Source of the DNA: Rivularia sp. MS3
Lineage (GTDB): Bacteria > Cyanobacteriota > Cyanobacteriia > Cyanobacteriales > Nostocaceae
Length of the DNA stretch: 64,000 nucleotides
Assembly: GCA_019192545.1 (NCBI GenBank)
Contig: JAHCMI010000001.1
Location: forward strand, 124,001 to 188,000
Direction of reading: 5' to 3'
The translations under genes and the position numbers were made by a program. The notes below the pieces were generated by a model. It did not search any database. It was not told the DNA's origin and saw only the letters and a list, made by a program, of their open reading frames with translations. Shown piece by piece: positions 53,278 through 63,949 of the stretch (position 1 is its first letter; the number at the start of each line of letters is the position of its first letter).

Positions 53278-54081
53278 TTAGAGAAAAAATTGGCGAAAAT
53301 CTTCATCAAAGCTGCTTAAACGTACGAAAGCAAGATTAAGAAAATCGAATTTAGCAGCTAAAGCTTCACAGGCAGGACGTTCTGTAGCATAATGTCCGGC
53401 ATCAACTAAAATAATTCCAGCATCGCGACTTTCTTGAAACTGGTGAAATTTACAATCAGAAGTCAAATATACTGTTGCACCAGTTTTTTTAACCGACTGA
53501 ATAAAACTAGCTCCCGAGCCACCTAAAACAGCAACTTTTTCTACAGGTGTATCTAAGTCAGAATTTGGAGAAATAACTAGATTTGATTGTTTTAACGAAG
53601 ATTGAATTTTTTTGAGTAATTCTCGCAAGCTTAAACTAGGTTGAAGAACACCAACACGCCCATATCCTAAGCCCGTTTGAGTATTTACTACAGGAAACAC
53701 ATCCTTGAGATTTAAAAGTTGGGCTAAAACATCAGCAGTACCATCGTTAACTTGATCGAAATTAGTATGAGCGCTGTATATACCAATTTGATGAATAAAC
53801 GCTAAACGCACCATTTCACCAATTGCATCACCAGTAAGTAGCGATTTCGGAGGATTGAAAATTAAAGGGTGATGAGCAAAGATTAAATTAACAGGATGAC
53901 CGGATTTTTTTAAACCAATCGCTTCTTCCATCACAGCCAAAGTTGGAGTTAGACAAACTAGAACCCCTGCATCTTCATCTAACACTCCTGGTTCTACCTG
54001 CCAACCGCAATTATCCCATTTTTCTTGCCAAGCAGGATTAGCCCATTCCTCAAACCAGCTAATTAAATCGTTAACTTTCAT
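53278..54081 (-). CDS. Nif3-like dinuclear metal centre protein (YbgI family)
   Basis: A 267-residue member of the Nif3/YbgI family that forms ring-shaped hexamers with two metals per subunit; annotated as GTP cyclohydrolase type 2 homologues on weak evidence. The N-terminus has WANPAWQEKWDNCGWQVEPG, then LIFAHHPLIFNPPKSLL with the metal-binding His pair, YSAHTNFDQVNDGTADVLAQ and VDAGHYATERPACEALA at the C-terminal metal site. The cellular role is unknown. The TTA stop is followed by AT-rich intergenic DNA. Confidence 0.9.
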   Translation of the reverse strand: MKVNDLISWFEEWANPAWQEKWDNCGWQVEPGVLDEDAGVLVCLTPTLAVMEEAIGLKKSGHPVNLIFAHHPLIFNPPKSLLTGDAIGEMVRLAFIHQIGIYSAHTNFDQVNDGTADVLAQLLNLKDVFPVVNTQTGLGYGRVGVLQPSLSLRELLKKIQSSLKQSNLVISPNSDLDTPVEKVAVLGGSGASFIQSVKKTGATVYLTSDCKFHQFQESRDAGIILVDAGHYATERPACEALAAKFDFLNLAFVRLSSFDEDFRQFFL

Positions 54082-54154
54082 TGACTATATTATATGAAGA
54101 CACGATTATTTATTTTAAAGGACTTATTGTTGTTTTTATTTTTCGCGCTTGAAG

Positions 54155-54898
54155 CTAATTCTTTTTAGCAATATTTAACTTTTGCGAAGCATCTTCGCGC
54201 AGCTGATAAAAAGGTTTATCCCATACCCCAACAGTATTCCATTCCCATGCTGCAACAGGAATATATTCACAAGCAGCAAGATAATTTAACAAACGATATT
54301 CGTCTTGCGGCTCTCGGGAAAAGCAGAAAGGATTGCGATAACGTGTACCAGATATCTGAGGATATTTGGCATCATTCTTCTTAATGCTGTGTAAAATTTC
54401 TTCGCCTTTACACAGTAAATCATCGAGAAAATGAATACAGAAAGGGTCTGAATTCGCTCTTTGCTTGGGTTTCTTCTTTACCCACCTAGCCCAGTCAAAT
54501 CCATACATAAAATCATGCACGTATCGAAAGCGTATTTCTGATTCCTTACCGAACATAGCCATTAACAAAACTATTTTGCTGCCGAAATCTTTTAAAATTT
54601 CTACTTTGTGTTGTGCGGATAAAGCTAACTTAACTAAACTATGAACTATAAAATCAAAATCCCAGAATATATTTTCTGGAAAATTATGCAATAAAGCATC
54701 AAGAACCTTGTGTAAAGTATCATAAATAATTGTTATCAAGTAGGAATCCGAAACTTGGCGAACAACCATACCCTCTAATTCCGCGAAGCTAGTAATAAAT
54801 AATTTATTTGGATTCAAGGAAAAGGGTTTTACAACTTGTCGAGCAAGAATGTCATCCAAAACTTGAAAAGAACTATGAGGTGTAGAATATGGTTCCAT
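54155..54898 (-). CDS. Hypothetical protein, unknown family
   Basis: A 247-residue protein from the ATG at 54898 (MEPYSTPHSSFQVLDDILAR). The open frame reaches 54937, but that extension (MLIRVSQSSILIF) starts without a ribosome-binding site. It has several Trp/Phe-rich motifs (DFMYGFDWARWVKKKP, EYIPVAAWEWNTVGVWDKPF) and looks globular. I recognise no domain. It is on the same strand as the Nif3 gene, 73 bases upstream of it. Confidence 0.7.
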   Translation of the reverse strand: MEPYSTPHSSFQVLDDILARQVVKPFSLNPNKLFITSFAELEGMVVRQVSDSYLITIIYDTLHKVLDALLHNFPENIFWDFDFIVHSLVKLALSAQHKVEILKDFGSKIVLLMAMFGKESEIRFRYVHDFMYGFDWARWVKKKPKQRANSDPFCIHFLDDLLCKGEEILHSIKKNDAKYPQISGTRYRNPFCFSREPQDEYRLLNYLAACEYIPVAAWEWNTVGVWDKPFYQLREDASQKLNIAKKN

Positions 54899-55124
54899 AA
54901 AAATTAATATACTGCTTTGTGATACCCGTATTAACAAGTCAATTATTAAAGCAAATTATATTTTTACTGTATTGTAAAAACCACATACAAACATTAAGCA
55001 ATAAACAAACTTAATAATTAGCTTAAAATTGCATTCAGTTACACATTTTAAGAACCAAAAATACACCAACTAAAACTGTTAGATATTACTTTATGATTAA
55101 TTAATTTTCTATCTCCTCGGATAA

Positions 55125-55538
55125 TTATCCAGAAATATGTACAACTAGCTCTCTAGAATGATTGCGCTGTCGATGTTCCCAAATGTAAATACCTTGCCAA
55201 GTTCCTAAAACTAAATGCCCTCGATTAATAGGAATATGTTCTGAGGTATGAGTAATTGCAGTACGTATATGTGCTGGCATATCATCCGGACCTTCATCAT
55301 CATGTATGTAGTTAGCCGATTCAGGTACGAGTTTAGCCATAAAATTAGCTAAATCTTCTAATACATTGGGGTCTGCATTTTCTTGAATCAATAAACTAGC
55401 AGAAGTGTGACGTAAAAATAATGTACAAAGCCCGGTTTCTACTCCCGAATCAGCCACTATAGCTTCGATTTTAGGCGTAATATTGTACAAAGACTTACCA
55501 AGGGTTGAAACTCTGAGTAACTTTTGATAGTGAGACAT
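55125..55538 (-). CDS. YjbQ family protein (UPF0047)
   Basis: A 137-residue protein of the YjbQ family with the conserved FLRHTSASLLIQENADPNVL and TSEHIPINRGHLVLGTWQGI, ending in HRQRNHSRELVVHI. Family members have weak thiamine phosphate synthase activity in complementation tests and form trimers; the true substrate is debated. It is a single gene. Confidence 0.92.
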   Translation of the reverse strand: MSHYQKLLRVSTLGKSLYNITPKIEAIVADSGVETGLCTLFLRHTSASLLIQENADPNVLEDLANFMAKLVPESANYIHDDEGPDDMPAHIRTAITHTSEHIPINRGHLVLGTWQGIYIWEHRQRNHSRELVVHISG

Positions 55539-56683
55539 GTTGAGTTCTAGATTGTATTGCTAATTGCAACTTGATAAATAAAAATTTTCTCATAAATTGA
55601 AAGCCAATTTCCGAAATAAATCTTAGTAAATTTACATAGGTATAAATTATCAGAGTAACATTACCTAGTGGAAATTGCTGTTGTATGGGTCAAATTCTGT
55701 AGTTACACTAAGTATCGTTTGTAAGAGTTGCTATGCACAGTTTTGGAATTTCCGAAGGTCATTAGGGACATCTTTTTTTTCAATTGAAAACGTTCGGGGT
55801 GCAATTTTTTTGATTTTGATACTAAATTTTATACTAAATAAACTATAAATTATATTTGAACAGTTTCAGTTATGAAACCAAATTTTTATATACCAAATTG
55901 TATAAAATAAGTAAAACACTATTATGAGTAGAAAAGTGTAATTGCTAATTATAAAGAAATAATCCTTTTATCCACTAATGTTACAAAATCTATATATAAT
56001 CATTAGCATTGTAGATGATTATATATAGATTTTATTATTTGTTAGATTAGCATTATTTACTATAACATACAAACAAGCTAAGATTCTTAGAGTTGGTTTA
56101 GCTTTGCAACCGGAAGCTAAAACTGCTAGGAAAGACGGTAAATGCTTGTTGATTTGAATCATTTATTGCTCTGTAACAGCATAAATAAAAAGAATACAAC
56201 ATCGACTGTTTTAATTAAAATTAAAATTAACCTTTACTGACACAATTTTCGCATCAAAACTTTGCATGTCAGAATTTAGTTAATGTCGATTGATTCATTT
56301 ATGCGAATCAAAGCCAATCAAGACATTTATAATACTTTTTGTAATGGATATGTTTAATTAACAACATTATCCTTAATATTTTGATACATTAAACAAATAA
56401 AAGGTTATATATAAAACTAAAACGGCTCTTCATTACATAGTATGCTAAAACTTTGAATTAAAAGCTTGAAATCATTACTATGCTTAGATAAAGACTGCGT
56501 TATCAATTAATTTGAACCAAAAATAATTACTTTTAGCTTTATTCCCTATTATTTATTCCCTTTTTTCAATATTGTTTAAGCATCCCTTTGTACGGATGAA
56601 TCACTAAAACAAAGAACTATAAATAGTTGAAAATAGCTTAATAAATATGGTATTGCAAATTTACTGATGCCAAAAAAGTAAGA
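55539..56683. other. 1.1-kb region without recognisable gene
   Basis: Very AT-rich DNA between divergent genes (yjbQ on minus, cytochrome on plus). The main structure is the long hairpin at 55985-56033. A segment around 56095-56145 (gctttgcaaccggaagctaa and aaactgctaggaaagacggt) is richer in GC and might be part of an RNA, but I recognise no family. No open frame appears real. Given the length, a small RNA or decayed gene is likely to be here. Confidence 0.5.
55985..56033. repeat. Perfect 19-bp AT-rich inverted repeat
   Basis: Arms at 55985-56003 (aaaatctatatataatcat) and 56015-56033 (atgattatatatagatttt) are exact complements with an 11-base loop. It is flanked by A and T tracts, so it could terminate transcription in both directions, or be a protein-binding or cruciform site. 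It stands far from any gene. Confidence 0.8.
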
Positions 56684-57214
56684 ATGTCAAATTTGAAACG
56701 GCGCAATCGTCTTAAACTAAAGAAGAATTCCATAGGAATGATATTGGTAATATTAATTTGGAGTGTAGCTATGGGCTGGTTGTTGAGTTTTGCAACTAAT
56801 GCCCGTGGTGCCGTACCTGAATCGGAAATCGGAACAGTAGATGTAGTACCAGCAAAACATCAGTTAGGACAAAAACTGTATTTAGAAAACTGTTCGAGTT
56901 GTCATATAGCAATCCCGCCATCCGTATTACCAACCCAAACTTGGAAAAATTTGTTGCAAGACCCACAACATTACGGTGCAACATTGAAACCTTTAGTAGA
57001 CCCGCCTAGAATATTAGTATGGCGCTACTTATCAACTTTCTCTCGTCCACACAAACAAGAAGAAAGAACCCCTTATAGAATTAATAAATCGCGTTTTTTT
57101 CAGGCACTACATCCGCAAGTTAAACTACAGCGTCCCGTACAGCTAGGGAGTTGTGTTAGCTGTCATCCAGGTGCTAAAGAATACAACTTTCGGAAAATTA
57201 GGTCAAAGGTTTAA
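56684..57214 (+). CDS. Dihaem cytochrome c
   Basis: A 176-residue protein with an N-terminal membrane anchor (MILVILIWSVAMGWLLSFAT, residues 19-38) and two haem c sites: CSSCH at 70-74 and CVSCH at 157-161. Between them is a W-R-Y-L-S-rich segment (PRILVWRYLSTFSRPHKQEE). It should face the thylakoid lumen or periplasm. Cyanobacterial relatives are annotated as dihaem cytochrome c of unknown partner. It is followed by a terminator at 57382. Confidence 0.9.
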   Translation: MSNLKRRNRLKLKKNSIGMILVILIWSVAMGWLLSFATNARGAVPESEIGTVDVVPAKHQLGQKLYLENCSSCHIAIPPSVLPTQTWKNLLQDPQHYGATLKPLVDPPRILVWRYLSTFSRPHKQEERTPYRINKSRFFQALHPQVKLQRPVQLGSCVSCHPGAKEYNFRKIRSKV

Positions 57215-57381
57215 GGTTAAAGGTGGAAATCTACTACTCCTAACTCCTAACTAATTACCTATGTTCCAAAAGACGGAAAACCAACCTTCTTCTGGTCGGG
57301 CTTTACGGCGCTGTATTGGGGACAAAATGATACTATTAACTTAGATAAATATAAGTTCTTTGTTAAAACCAATTGTAAGGT

Positions 57382-57404
57382 CAGCCCTGGGGCTGGTATT
57401 TTTA
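57382..57404 (+). terminator. Probable terminator upstream of secA
   Basis: cagccc-tg-gggctg forms a compact six-pair stem, followed by gtattttt on the plus strand. It ends the cytochrome transcript or attenuates read-through into secA 139 bases further on. Confidence 0.65.
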
Positions 57405-57542
57405 CTATTTTTGAGTTAATTCTTTTGGAATATGTCTTTGCAAAGCCGAAAAAAGGCTAATCAAAGGTAACGGGTACTTATAATAATTGCCATCGTCGAT
57501 AAAACCTTTCTTCTGCCAGGTTTAGTTAAATTCAAAGTTGCC

Positions 57543-60329
57543 ATGTTAAAAACCTTGTTGGGCGACCCCAACGCTCGTAAGCTAAAAAAATACCAACCAC
57601 TAATTACTGAAATTAATCTCTTAGAGGAAGAAATTAAAGTTCTTTCTGATGAAGAGCTTAAAGGTAAAACAGTAGAGTTTAAACAGCGCCTTCGTAAAGG
57701 TGAGTCCCTTGATGATATCCTGCCAGAAGCTTTTGCCGTAACTAGAGAAGCCGGAAGAAGAGTTTTGGGGATGCGTCATTTCGACGTGCAGTTATTAGGT
57801 GGGATGATTCTGCACAAGGGACAAATTGCAGAAATGAAAACCGGGGAAGGAAAAACCCTGGTGGCGACATTGCCTAGTTATTTAAATGCATTAACTGGTA
57901 AAGGCGTACATGTAATCACGGTAAACGATTATTTAGCCCGCCGCGATGCTGAATGGATGGGGCAGGTACATCGTTTCTTAGGATTGACTGTAGGACTAAT
58001 TCAGTCAAGCATGACTCCCGTAGAACGGAAGAAAAATTATGAATGTGATATCACCTATGTTACTAACAGTGAGATAGGTTTCGATTATCTCCGGGATAAC
58101 ATGGCAACGTCAATGGCGGATGTAGTACAGCGTCCGTTTAATTATTGCGTAATTGACGAAGTTGATTCGATTTTAATTGACGAAGCCAGAACTCCTTTAA
58201 TTATCTCTGGTCAGGTAGAAAGACCAACTGAGAAATATGTTAAAGCGGCTCAAATTGCTAGAGCTTTAGTTAAAGAAGAACATTACGAAGTAGACGAAAA
58301 AGCTCGCAACGTACTTTTAACCGATGAAGGTTTTGCTTATGCCGAAGAACTTTTAGAAGTGAACGATTTATTCGATCCAGAAGACCCTTGGGCGCATTTC
58401 ATGTTTAATGCGATTAAAGCCAAGGAACTGTTTTTACCAGATGTCAACTACATCCTTCGTAATGGGGAAGTGGTCATTGTCGATGAATCAACTGGTAGAG
58501 TATTGCCGGGAAGACGTTGGAGTGACGGTTTACACCAAGCAATTGAAGCTAAAGAAAATGTAGATATTCAGCCCGAGACTCAAACCTTAGCTTCTATTAC
58601 CTACCAAAACTTGTTTTTGCTGTATCCCAAATTAGGTGGGATGACAGGTACCGCAAAAACAGAAGAAGTTGAATTTGAAAAAATTTACAAATTAGAAGTA
58701 ACCATAATTCCTACCAACCGAGTCAGACAGCGTCAAGATTTGCCTGACATGGTGTTTAAAACAGAAGTCGGTAAATGGAAAGCCATTGCTAAAGAATGCG
58801 CCGAAATGCACGAAACCGGCAGACCTGTATTAGTAGGAACCACAAGTGTAGAAAAATCAGAATATCTAAGCCAATTACTCAAGCAAATTGGTATTGCTCA
58901 CGAACTACTCAACGCCAGACCCGAAAACGTAGAAAGGGAAGCTGAAATCGTAGCTCAAGCCGGACGCGGCGGCATGGTAACTATCGCCACCAACATGGCT
59001 GGTAGAGGTACCGATATTATTTTGGGTGGTAACGCCGAATACATGGCACGTTTAAAAGTGCGTGAATTTTTAATGCCGCGTATTGTCAAGCCAGAAGACG
59101 AAGATACATTTTCACCTCATAAAGCAACATTACCAACTGGTAGTGGTGGCGGACAAGGCTTTACTCCTGGTAAAAAAGTTAAAACTTGGAAAGCTTCGCC
59201 GAAAGTATTTCCCACTCAGATAAGTAAAGAAGCCGAAAATATTCTCAAACAAGCAACCGAAGCAGCTGTCAAAGAATTTGGCGAACGAAGTTTATCCGAA
59301 CTCGAAGCTGAAGATAAAATTGCGGTTGCAGCAGAGAAAGCACCAACCGAAAATCCAGTAATTCAGAAACTGCGGGAAGCATATAACCGCGTAAAAGAAG
59401 AATACGAAGCATTTACCGACAAAGAACACGATAAAATCATTTCCTTGGGCGGTTTGCACGTAATTGGTACCGAACGTCATGAATCACGACGTATTGACAA
59501 CCAATTACGAGGACGTGCCGGTAGACAAGGTGACCCCGGTTCCACCAGATTTTTCTTGAGTTTAGAAGACAACTTAATGAGAATATTCGGCGGCGATCGC
59601 GTGGCTGGATTAATGAACATGTTCCGAGTAGAAGAAGACATGCCCATCGAATCGGGTATGCTAACTCGTAGTTTGGAAGGTGCCCAGAAGAAAGTCGAAA
59701 CCTATTACTACGACATTCGTAAACAGGTATTCGAGTACGACGAAGTAATGAACAATCAGCGTCGAGCAATTTACGCCGAACGTCGTAGAGTATTAGAAGG
59801 GCAAGACTTAAAAGAGCAGGTAATTAAATACGCCGAGAAGACGATGGATGACATCGTTGATTATTATGTCAATCCAGACTTACCATCGGAAGAATGGGAG
59901 TTAGATAAATTAGCCGAAAAAGTCAAAGAGTTCGTTTACCTGCTATCGGACTTACAGCCTTCTCATTTAGAAGACATGTCTATGGGTGAAATCAAAGCTT
60001 TCTTGCACGAGCAAGTTCGCATAGCTTACGACATGAAGGAAGCTGAAGTAGACCAAATTCAACCCGGATTGATGCGTCAAGCTGAGCGATTCTTTATTTT
60101 GCAGCGAATTGATACCTTATGGCGCGAGCATTTGCAGCAAATGGAAGCCTTAAGAGAATCAGTAGGATTGCGCGGCTACGGTCAAAAAGACCCATTAATT
60201 GAATATAAGAGCGAAGGTTACGAACTATTCCTGGATATGATGACCAACATCCGCCGCGATGTAGTTTACTCCTTGTTTATGTTCCAACCTCAGCCACAGC
60301 CTACAGTAGAAACATCGCAAATGGTCTAA
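57543..60329 (+). CDS. secA: Preprotein translocase ATPase SecA
   Basis: Motor of the Sec pathway that pushes unfolded preproteins through SecYEG in plasma and thylakoid membranes. The 928-residue protein has the usual length. It shows Walker [15 protein letters not shown], the DEAD-like [18 protein letters not shown], the GTxxVEKSE motif ([20 protein letters not shown]), [35 protein letters not shown] and [20 protein letters not shown]. There is no C-terminal zinc-binding SecB motif, as usual in cyanobacteria. The 200-residue insertion around residues 520-620 is the normal variable region. A terminator follows. Confidence 0.98.
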   Translation: MLKTLLGDPNARKLKKYQPLITEINLLEEEIKVLSDEELKGKTVEFKQRLRKGESLDDILPEAFAVTREAGRRVLGMRHFDVQLLGGMILHKGQIAEMKTGEGKTLVATLPSYLNALTGKGVHVITVNDYLARRDAEWMGQVHRFLGLTVGLIQSSMTPVERKKNYECDITYVTNSEIGFDYLRDNMATSMADVVQRPFNYCVIDEVDSILIDEARTPLIISGQVERPTEKYVKAAQIARALVKEEHYEVDEKARNVLLTDEGFAYAEELLEVNDLFDPEDPWAHFMFNAIKAKELFLPDVNYILRNGEVVIVDESTGRVLPGRRWSDGLHQAIEAKENVDIQPETQTLASITYQNLFLLYPKLGGMTGTAKTEEVEFEKIYKLEVTIIPTNRVRQRQDLPDMVFKTEVGKWKAIAKECAEMHETGRPVLVGTTSVEKSEYLSQLLKQIGIAHELLNARPENVEREAEIVAQAGRGGMVTIATNMAGRGTDIILGGNAEYMARLKVREFLMPRIVKPEDEDTFSPHKATLPTGSGGGQGFTPGKKVKTWKASPKVFPTQISKEAENILKQATEAAVKEFGERSLSELEAEDKIAVAAEKAPTENPVIQKLREAYNRVKEEYEAFTDKEHDKIISLGGLHVIGTERHESRRIDNQLRGRAGRQGDPGSTRFFLSLEDNLMRIFGGDRVAGLMNMFRVEEDMPIESGMLTRSLEGAQKKVETYYYDIRKQVFEYDEVMNNQRRAIYAERRRVLEGQDLKEQVIKYAEKTMDDIVDYYVNPDLPSEEWELDKLAEKVKEFVYLLSDLQPSHLEDMSMGEIKAFLHEQVRIAYDMKEAEVDQIQPGLMRQAERFFILQRIDTLWREHLQQMEALRESVGLRGYGQKDPLIEYKSEGYELFLDMMTNIRRDVVYSLFMFQPQPQPTVETSQMV

Positions 60330-60408
60330 GGATTTTAGCAACGGATGCATTTGTTGATGATTTTAGAATTGGATTAAGAATTGCAAAATATTTAGTAGAA
60401 ATGTTGAT

Positions 60409-60439
60409 AAACCGGGTTTTATTAAAATCCCGGTTTTTT
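60409..60439 (+). terminator. Intrinsic terminator of secA
   Basis: aaaccggg and cccggttt with AT-pair extension form a strong stem (one bulged base), ending in a run of T residues. It lies 80 bases after the secA stop. Confidence 0.88.
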
Positions 60440-60491
60440 ATTTTCTATTCTTTACTCCCTATTTCCTGTTCCTTATTCCTTATTCCCTCAA

Positions 60492-60818
60492 ATGAAATTA
60501 CTATTCCTATGCAGCCAAAATAAATTACGCAGTCCTACAGCAGAAGCTATATTTTCTGAATACGAAGGATTAGAAGTAGAATCTGCTGGTTTAAATAAAG
60601 GTGCCGAAAATCTTTTATCAACAGAAAGTATCGAGTGGGCTGATATTATTTTTGTAATGGAAAAAACTCACAAAGATAAATTATCAAAAAATTATCAATC
60701 ATTTATCAGAGGAAAGCGAGTTGTATGTTTAGATATTCCTGATGAATATGACTATATGCAGCCAGAATTAATTAAAATACTGAAAAATAGAGTTTTGCCA
60801 TTGTTAGGGACATTTTGA
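60492..60818 (+). CDS. Small LMW-type protein tyrosine phosphatase-like protein
   Basis: A 108-residue protein with the CX5RS phosphatase loop near its start (Cys7-S-Q-N-K-L-Arg13-Ser14) and an Asp-Pro-like acid region replaced by DIPDEYDYMQPEL near the end. It is shorter than classical low-molecular-weight phosphatases (about 150 residues) but matches a group annotated as predicted protein tyrosine phosphatases. Substrates are unknown. It follows the secA terminator and has repeat-like leader DNA. Confidence 0.85.
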   Translation: MKLLFLCSQNKLRSPTAEAIFSEYEGLEVESAGLNKGAENLLSTESIEWADIIFVMEKTHKDKLSKNYQSFIRGKRVVCLDIPDEYDYMQPELIKILKNRVLPLLGTF

Positions 60819-60998
60819 ATTAATTGGGAACGGTAAACATTAGATAAGGATTAATTTGATAAAAAATATCGAATAACCATTACAATTGATATCAAAAAAA
60901 TAGATGTTTTAGAAAGTTCTGTATTTTTCCTAGCAATTACATCTTCTATTCCCCGTTCCTCATTCCGACTTCCTAACTACTACCTAAAAAAATAAATT

Positions 60999-61727
60999 AT
61001 GAACGCATCAGGGGTAAAAATAATTTTAGTAGAACCAGCAGGACCATTAAACGTTGGTTCCATAGCGCGAGTGATGAAAAACTTTGCACTCAAACAACTG
61101 GTATTAGTAAATCCCCAATGCGATTACTTGGGAGAAGAAGCCATGATTATGGCAGTTCACGCCAAAGATGTTTTGCAAGCAGCAGTATCAGTTCCCACAT
61201 TACCCGAAGCATTAAAAGGCTGCAAAAGAGCGATCGCCACTACAGCCAGAACCCGAGATAATTGTCCTCTAGAAAGTCCCCGCGAAGTATTACCTTGGTT
61301 ATTAGAAACTTATTCACAACCAGCAGCATTGATATTTGGTAGAGAAGACCGAGGATTAAGCAACGAAGAATTAAACTACGCTCAAAAATTTATGCGTATT
61401 CCCACTGATTCCGGATATGCATCCCTAAACTTAGCTTCAGCTGTAGCAATTAGCTGTTATGAGTTAACACAAAGTCAACCATTAACCGTAGAAAACAACG
61501 AATTAAATAGCGAAGTTGCACCGATAGAGGTTGTCGAAGGATACTACGAACAGTTAGAATCGCTACTGCTATCTATTGAGTATCTTTATCCTCATACCGC
61601 TGCTCGTCGTATGGAAAAATTTAGGCAATTGTATAATCGCGCTCAGCTACAAACAACAGAAGTCGCTATGCTAAGAGGTATCTTAAGGCAAATGCAATGG
61701 GCACTGAGCCAATCCGGAAAGTTATAG
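60999..61727 (+). CDS. TrmJ-type SPOUT RNA methyltransferase
   Basis: A 242-residue SPOUT-class methyltransferase, most like TrmJ, which 2'-O-methylates position 32 of tRNAs. The signature VEPAGPLNVGSIARVMKNFA opens the chain; LIFGREDRGLSNEELNYAQK and IPTDSGYASLNLASAVAISC form the knotted SAM site, and a C-terminal helical tail (RMEKFRQLYNRAQLQTTEVA) matches TrmJ rather than TrmH. It lies between the phosphatase gene and the beta-lactamase-like gene. Confidence 0.92.
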   Translation: MNASGVKIILVEPAGPLNVGSIARVMKNFALKQLVLVNPQCDYLGEEAMIMAVHAKDVLQAAVSVPTLPEALKGCKRAIATTARTRDNCPLESPREVLPWLLETYSQPAALIFGREDRGLSNEELNYAQKFMRIPTDSGYASLNLASAVAISCYELTQSQPLTVENNELNSEVAPIEVVEGYYEQLESLLLSIEYLYPHTAARRMEKFRQLYNRAQLQTTEVAMLRGILRQMQWALSQSGKL

Positions 61728-61907
61728 AAATAGATGAAAGAATATTAATCATATATATTATTCTCCTAATTGTGCCCAAACTAAGAACAATGGCTTAAAC
61801 TAAACACAAAAATGCTACGAAAGGCAATTTCAGAAGGGGCATAAGAAAAACTTGGGTTTGAGAGTTAGTAGCGTATTAATAGAATTAGTGGGTGAGAAGG
61901 AGTAGCG

Positions 61908-63440
61908 GTGTCAGAATCAAGTTACAGATTTACAGCTTCTGGACGGCGACAACCCACAAAGGGCCGTCAACGAGTACGTAAAGTCCAAAAGCCAGGAAAT
62001 AGTAGAGTCAAAGCAGCAGGAAAACAGCGTCCACCACAACAAGGCGGAACAGTTTCACGTGTAATAATTAATCCTTCCTCCAGTAACGGCAAAAAACCTC
62101 GAAAGCGCCAACGAGTAGAAGCGCCAGCAGAAACATGGCTGCGAAAAAAGAAAGCATCGCAAGCAACATCTAGAGGCATGAAATCTGCTGCGGTAAATGG
62201 TAGAATACCGCCTTTAAAATTTAATAAACGAGTTACTAAAAGAGTCAAAGTCTCTAACAAAACTCGCCTCAAACCAATGGCGAGAACAATGCTTTATATA
62301 TTGCGCTTATTAATTGTAGGAGTAGGAATTGGCGCAATTGTAGGTACGGCATTATCAGTATTAGATCCAGCAAATCAATACAGTACAGCTTCCAACCCAT
62401 CTAAAGTTGAACAAAATCAACCTCAAGCACCTGTTAATAACCAAGGTTTATATTTAACTCAAGAAATAATTCCTCTAAAAAGCAATATTCAAAATTTGGT
62501 TGCAGCTAACCCCAATCTGGCACCGGGAATTTTGATAGCAGATTTAGATAGTGGTAACTATATAGATATAAACGCGAGCAATTCATTTTCAGCAGCCAGC
62601 ACCATAAAAATACCCATATTAGTTGCCTTCTTCCAAGATGTAGAAGCAGGAAAAATTAAACTGGACGAACCGCTAACCATGACTAAAGACATGATTGTAG
62701 GTGGTTCGGGCGATATGCGAAGCAAGCCGGTAGGAAGCCAGTTTACTGCATTGGAAGTCGCAGATAAAATGATGGTAATTAGCGATAATACCGCTACAAA
62801 TATGTTAATTGCTCGCATGGGTGGCATAAATGCTTTAAATCAAAGATTTCGCAGTTGGGGACTAACAGCAACATCACTTCAAAATCCACTACCAGATATT
62901 CAAGGAACCAATACCACCAGCCCCAGAGAATTAGCAGAAGTAATAGCAATGGTGAGTAAAGGGCAGTTAGTTTCAAGTCAAGGGTCCCGGCAAATATTTG
63001 ACATCATGCGTCGCAATCAAAGACGACATTTGTTACCTAAAGGTTTAGGTTCCGGAGCCAGAATAGCGAATAAAACCGGGTATATTGGTGCAATGTTAGG
63101 TGACGTAGGCTTAATTGAATTACCATCCGGTAAGCGCTACATTGCAGCCGTTATGGTAAAGCGTCCTAGAAATGACTCTCGTGCAGATACTTTAATTACT
63201 TCCGTGTCTCGTTCGGCATACCAACACTTTAATCAACCAGTTACAATGCCGGGTACACCAGGAAATAATATTCTTCCACCGAGTAGCAACTCTCCCTATT
63301 TAAATAGTCCACCCACGGGAATCAATACTTATCAACCACCTTTACCGAATCCCGTTCCCAACGGTGTAAGTAATGCATTACCTACAACAACTTATCCAAA
63401 TAACGGGTACAATTCGCAGTATTATCCTTATAGAAGGTAA
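61908..63440 (+). CDS. Class-A beta-lactamase-like serine hydrolase, membrane anchored
   Basis: A 510-residue protein with a long basic N-terminal region (about 125 residues rich in Lys, Arg), one membrane span (residues 128-152) and an extracytoplasmic domain with the serine-hydrolase motifs: Ser231-T-I-Lys234, Ser292-Asp293-Asn294 and Lys389-Thr390-Gly391. The C-terminus is a Pro/Asn-rich tail. Class-A beta-lactamase-like penicillin-interacting proteins of this type in cyanobacteria probably act on peptidoglycan or peptides; hydrolysis of antibiotics is not implied. The GTG at 61908 has ggagtag upstream. The cytoplasmic basic region is unusually long. Confidence 0.88.
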   Translation: MSESSYRFTASGRRQPTKGRQRVRKVQKPGNSRVKAAGKQRPPQQGGTVSRVIINPSSSNGKKPRKRQRVEAPAETWLRKKKASQATSRGMKSAAVNGRIPPLKFNKRVTKRVKVSNKTRLKPMARTMLYILRLLIVGVGIGAIVGTALSVLDPANQYSTASNPSKVEQNQPQAPVNNQGLYLTQEIIPLKSNIQNLVAANPNLAPGILIADLDSGNYIDINASNSFSAASTIKIPILVAFFQDVEAGKIKLDEPLTMTKDMIVGGSGDMRSKPVGSQFTALEVADKMMVISDNTATNMLIARMGGINALNQRFRSWGLTATSLQNPLPDIQGTNTTSPRELAEVIAMVSKGQLVSSQGSRQIFDIMRRNQRRHLLPKGLGSGARIANKTGYIGAMLGDVGLIELPSGKRYIAAVMVKRPRNDSRADTLITSVSRSAYQHFNQPVTMPGTPGNNILPPSSNSPYLNSPPTGINTYQPPLPNPVPNGVSNALPTTTYPNNGYNSQYYPYRR

Positions 63441-63586
63441 TAGGTAATAGGTAATGGGTAATGGGGATAATAAGCTTTAATTACGAGCTTCCTATACCTT
63501 TACTAATAACTGCTTTTCCGAGCCTCCAACTATTAGTTACCAAAAATTACCGATTACCAATTAAACATTACCAATTACCAATTATT
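63438..63586. repeat. Repeat DNA before psb28 that is translated in frame
   Basis: Runs of 'ggtaataggtaatag' and, after a gap, 'ttaccaattaccaattacc' form an imperfect hairpin between the two genes. One frame through this DNA is open and joined to the psb28 frame (63461-63586), which makes a false longer start possible. Confidence 0.65.
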
Positions 63587-63949
63587 ATGCCTGCTCCTTC
63601 AATTCAATTTTTTTCTGGCATCAACGAAAAATTAGGAAACGTCAGCCTGCGACGCAATCCAAACACCGGGAAACGCATCGTTTTAATGACATTCGACCAG
63701 TTACAAGCATTAGAAAAATTTAATAGCTTTACCAAAAAATCCTTAAACACAATGCTTTTGACCGATGAAGAAGGCGAAATTAACGTTACTCCTTCTTCTA
63801 CAAAATTTATTTTTGGTGGCGATGAAGGAGATGAGTTAAAAAGAGTTGACTGCCAAATTGAAATTGAGCAAGATGACCATTGGGAAAGATTCATGCGTTT
63901 TATGCATCGCTATGCTGATGCTAACGGCATGGCTTATTCTGACAGTTAA
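63587..63949 (+). CDS. Photosystem II assembly protein Psb28 family
   Basis: A 120-residue protein of the Psb28 family, which binds photosystem II assembly intermediates (CP47 module) on the cytoplasmic side. The N-terminal MPAPSIQFFSGINEKLGNVS, the middle MLLTDEEGEI and the end HWERFMRFMHRYADANGMAY are typical. The usual 'VPDVRLTRSR' loop is changed to LGNVSLRRNPNTGKR, so this may be the Psb28-2 paralogue rather than Psb28-1. The frame extends to 63461 through repeats, but the family begins at the chosen ATG. It is the last gene seen. Confidence 0.85.
   Translation: MPAPSIQFFSGINEKLGNVSLRRNPNTGKRIVLMTFDQLQALEKFNSFTKKSLNTMLLTDEEGEINVTPSSTKFIFGGDEGDELKRVDCQIEIEQDDHWERFMRFMHRYADANGMAYSDS

Noticed and set aside
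59437-59769. Minus-strand 110-codon frame inside secA
   Set aside because: It is antisense to conserved SecA motifs; a shadow.
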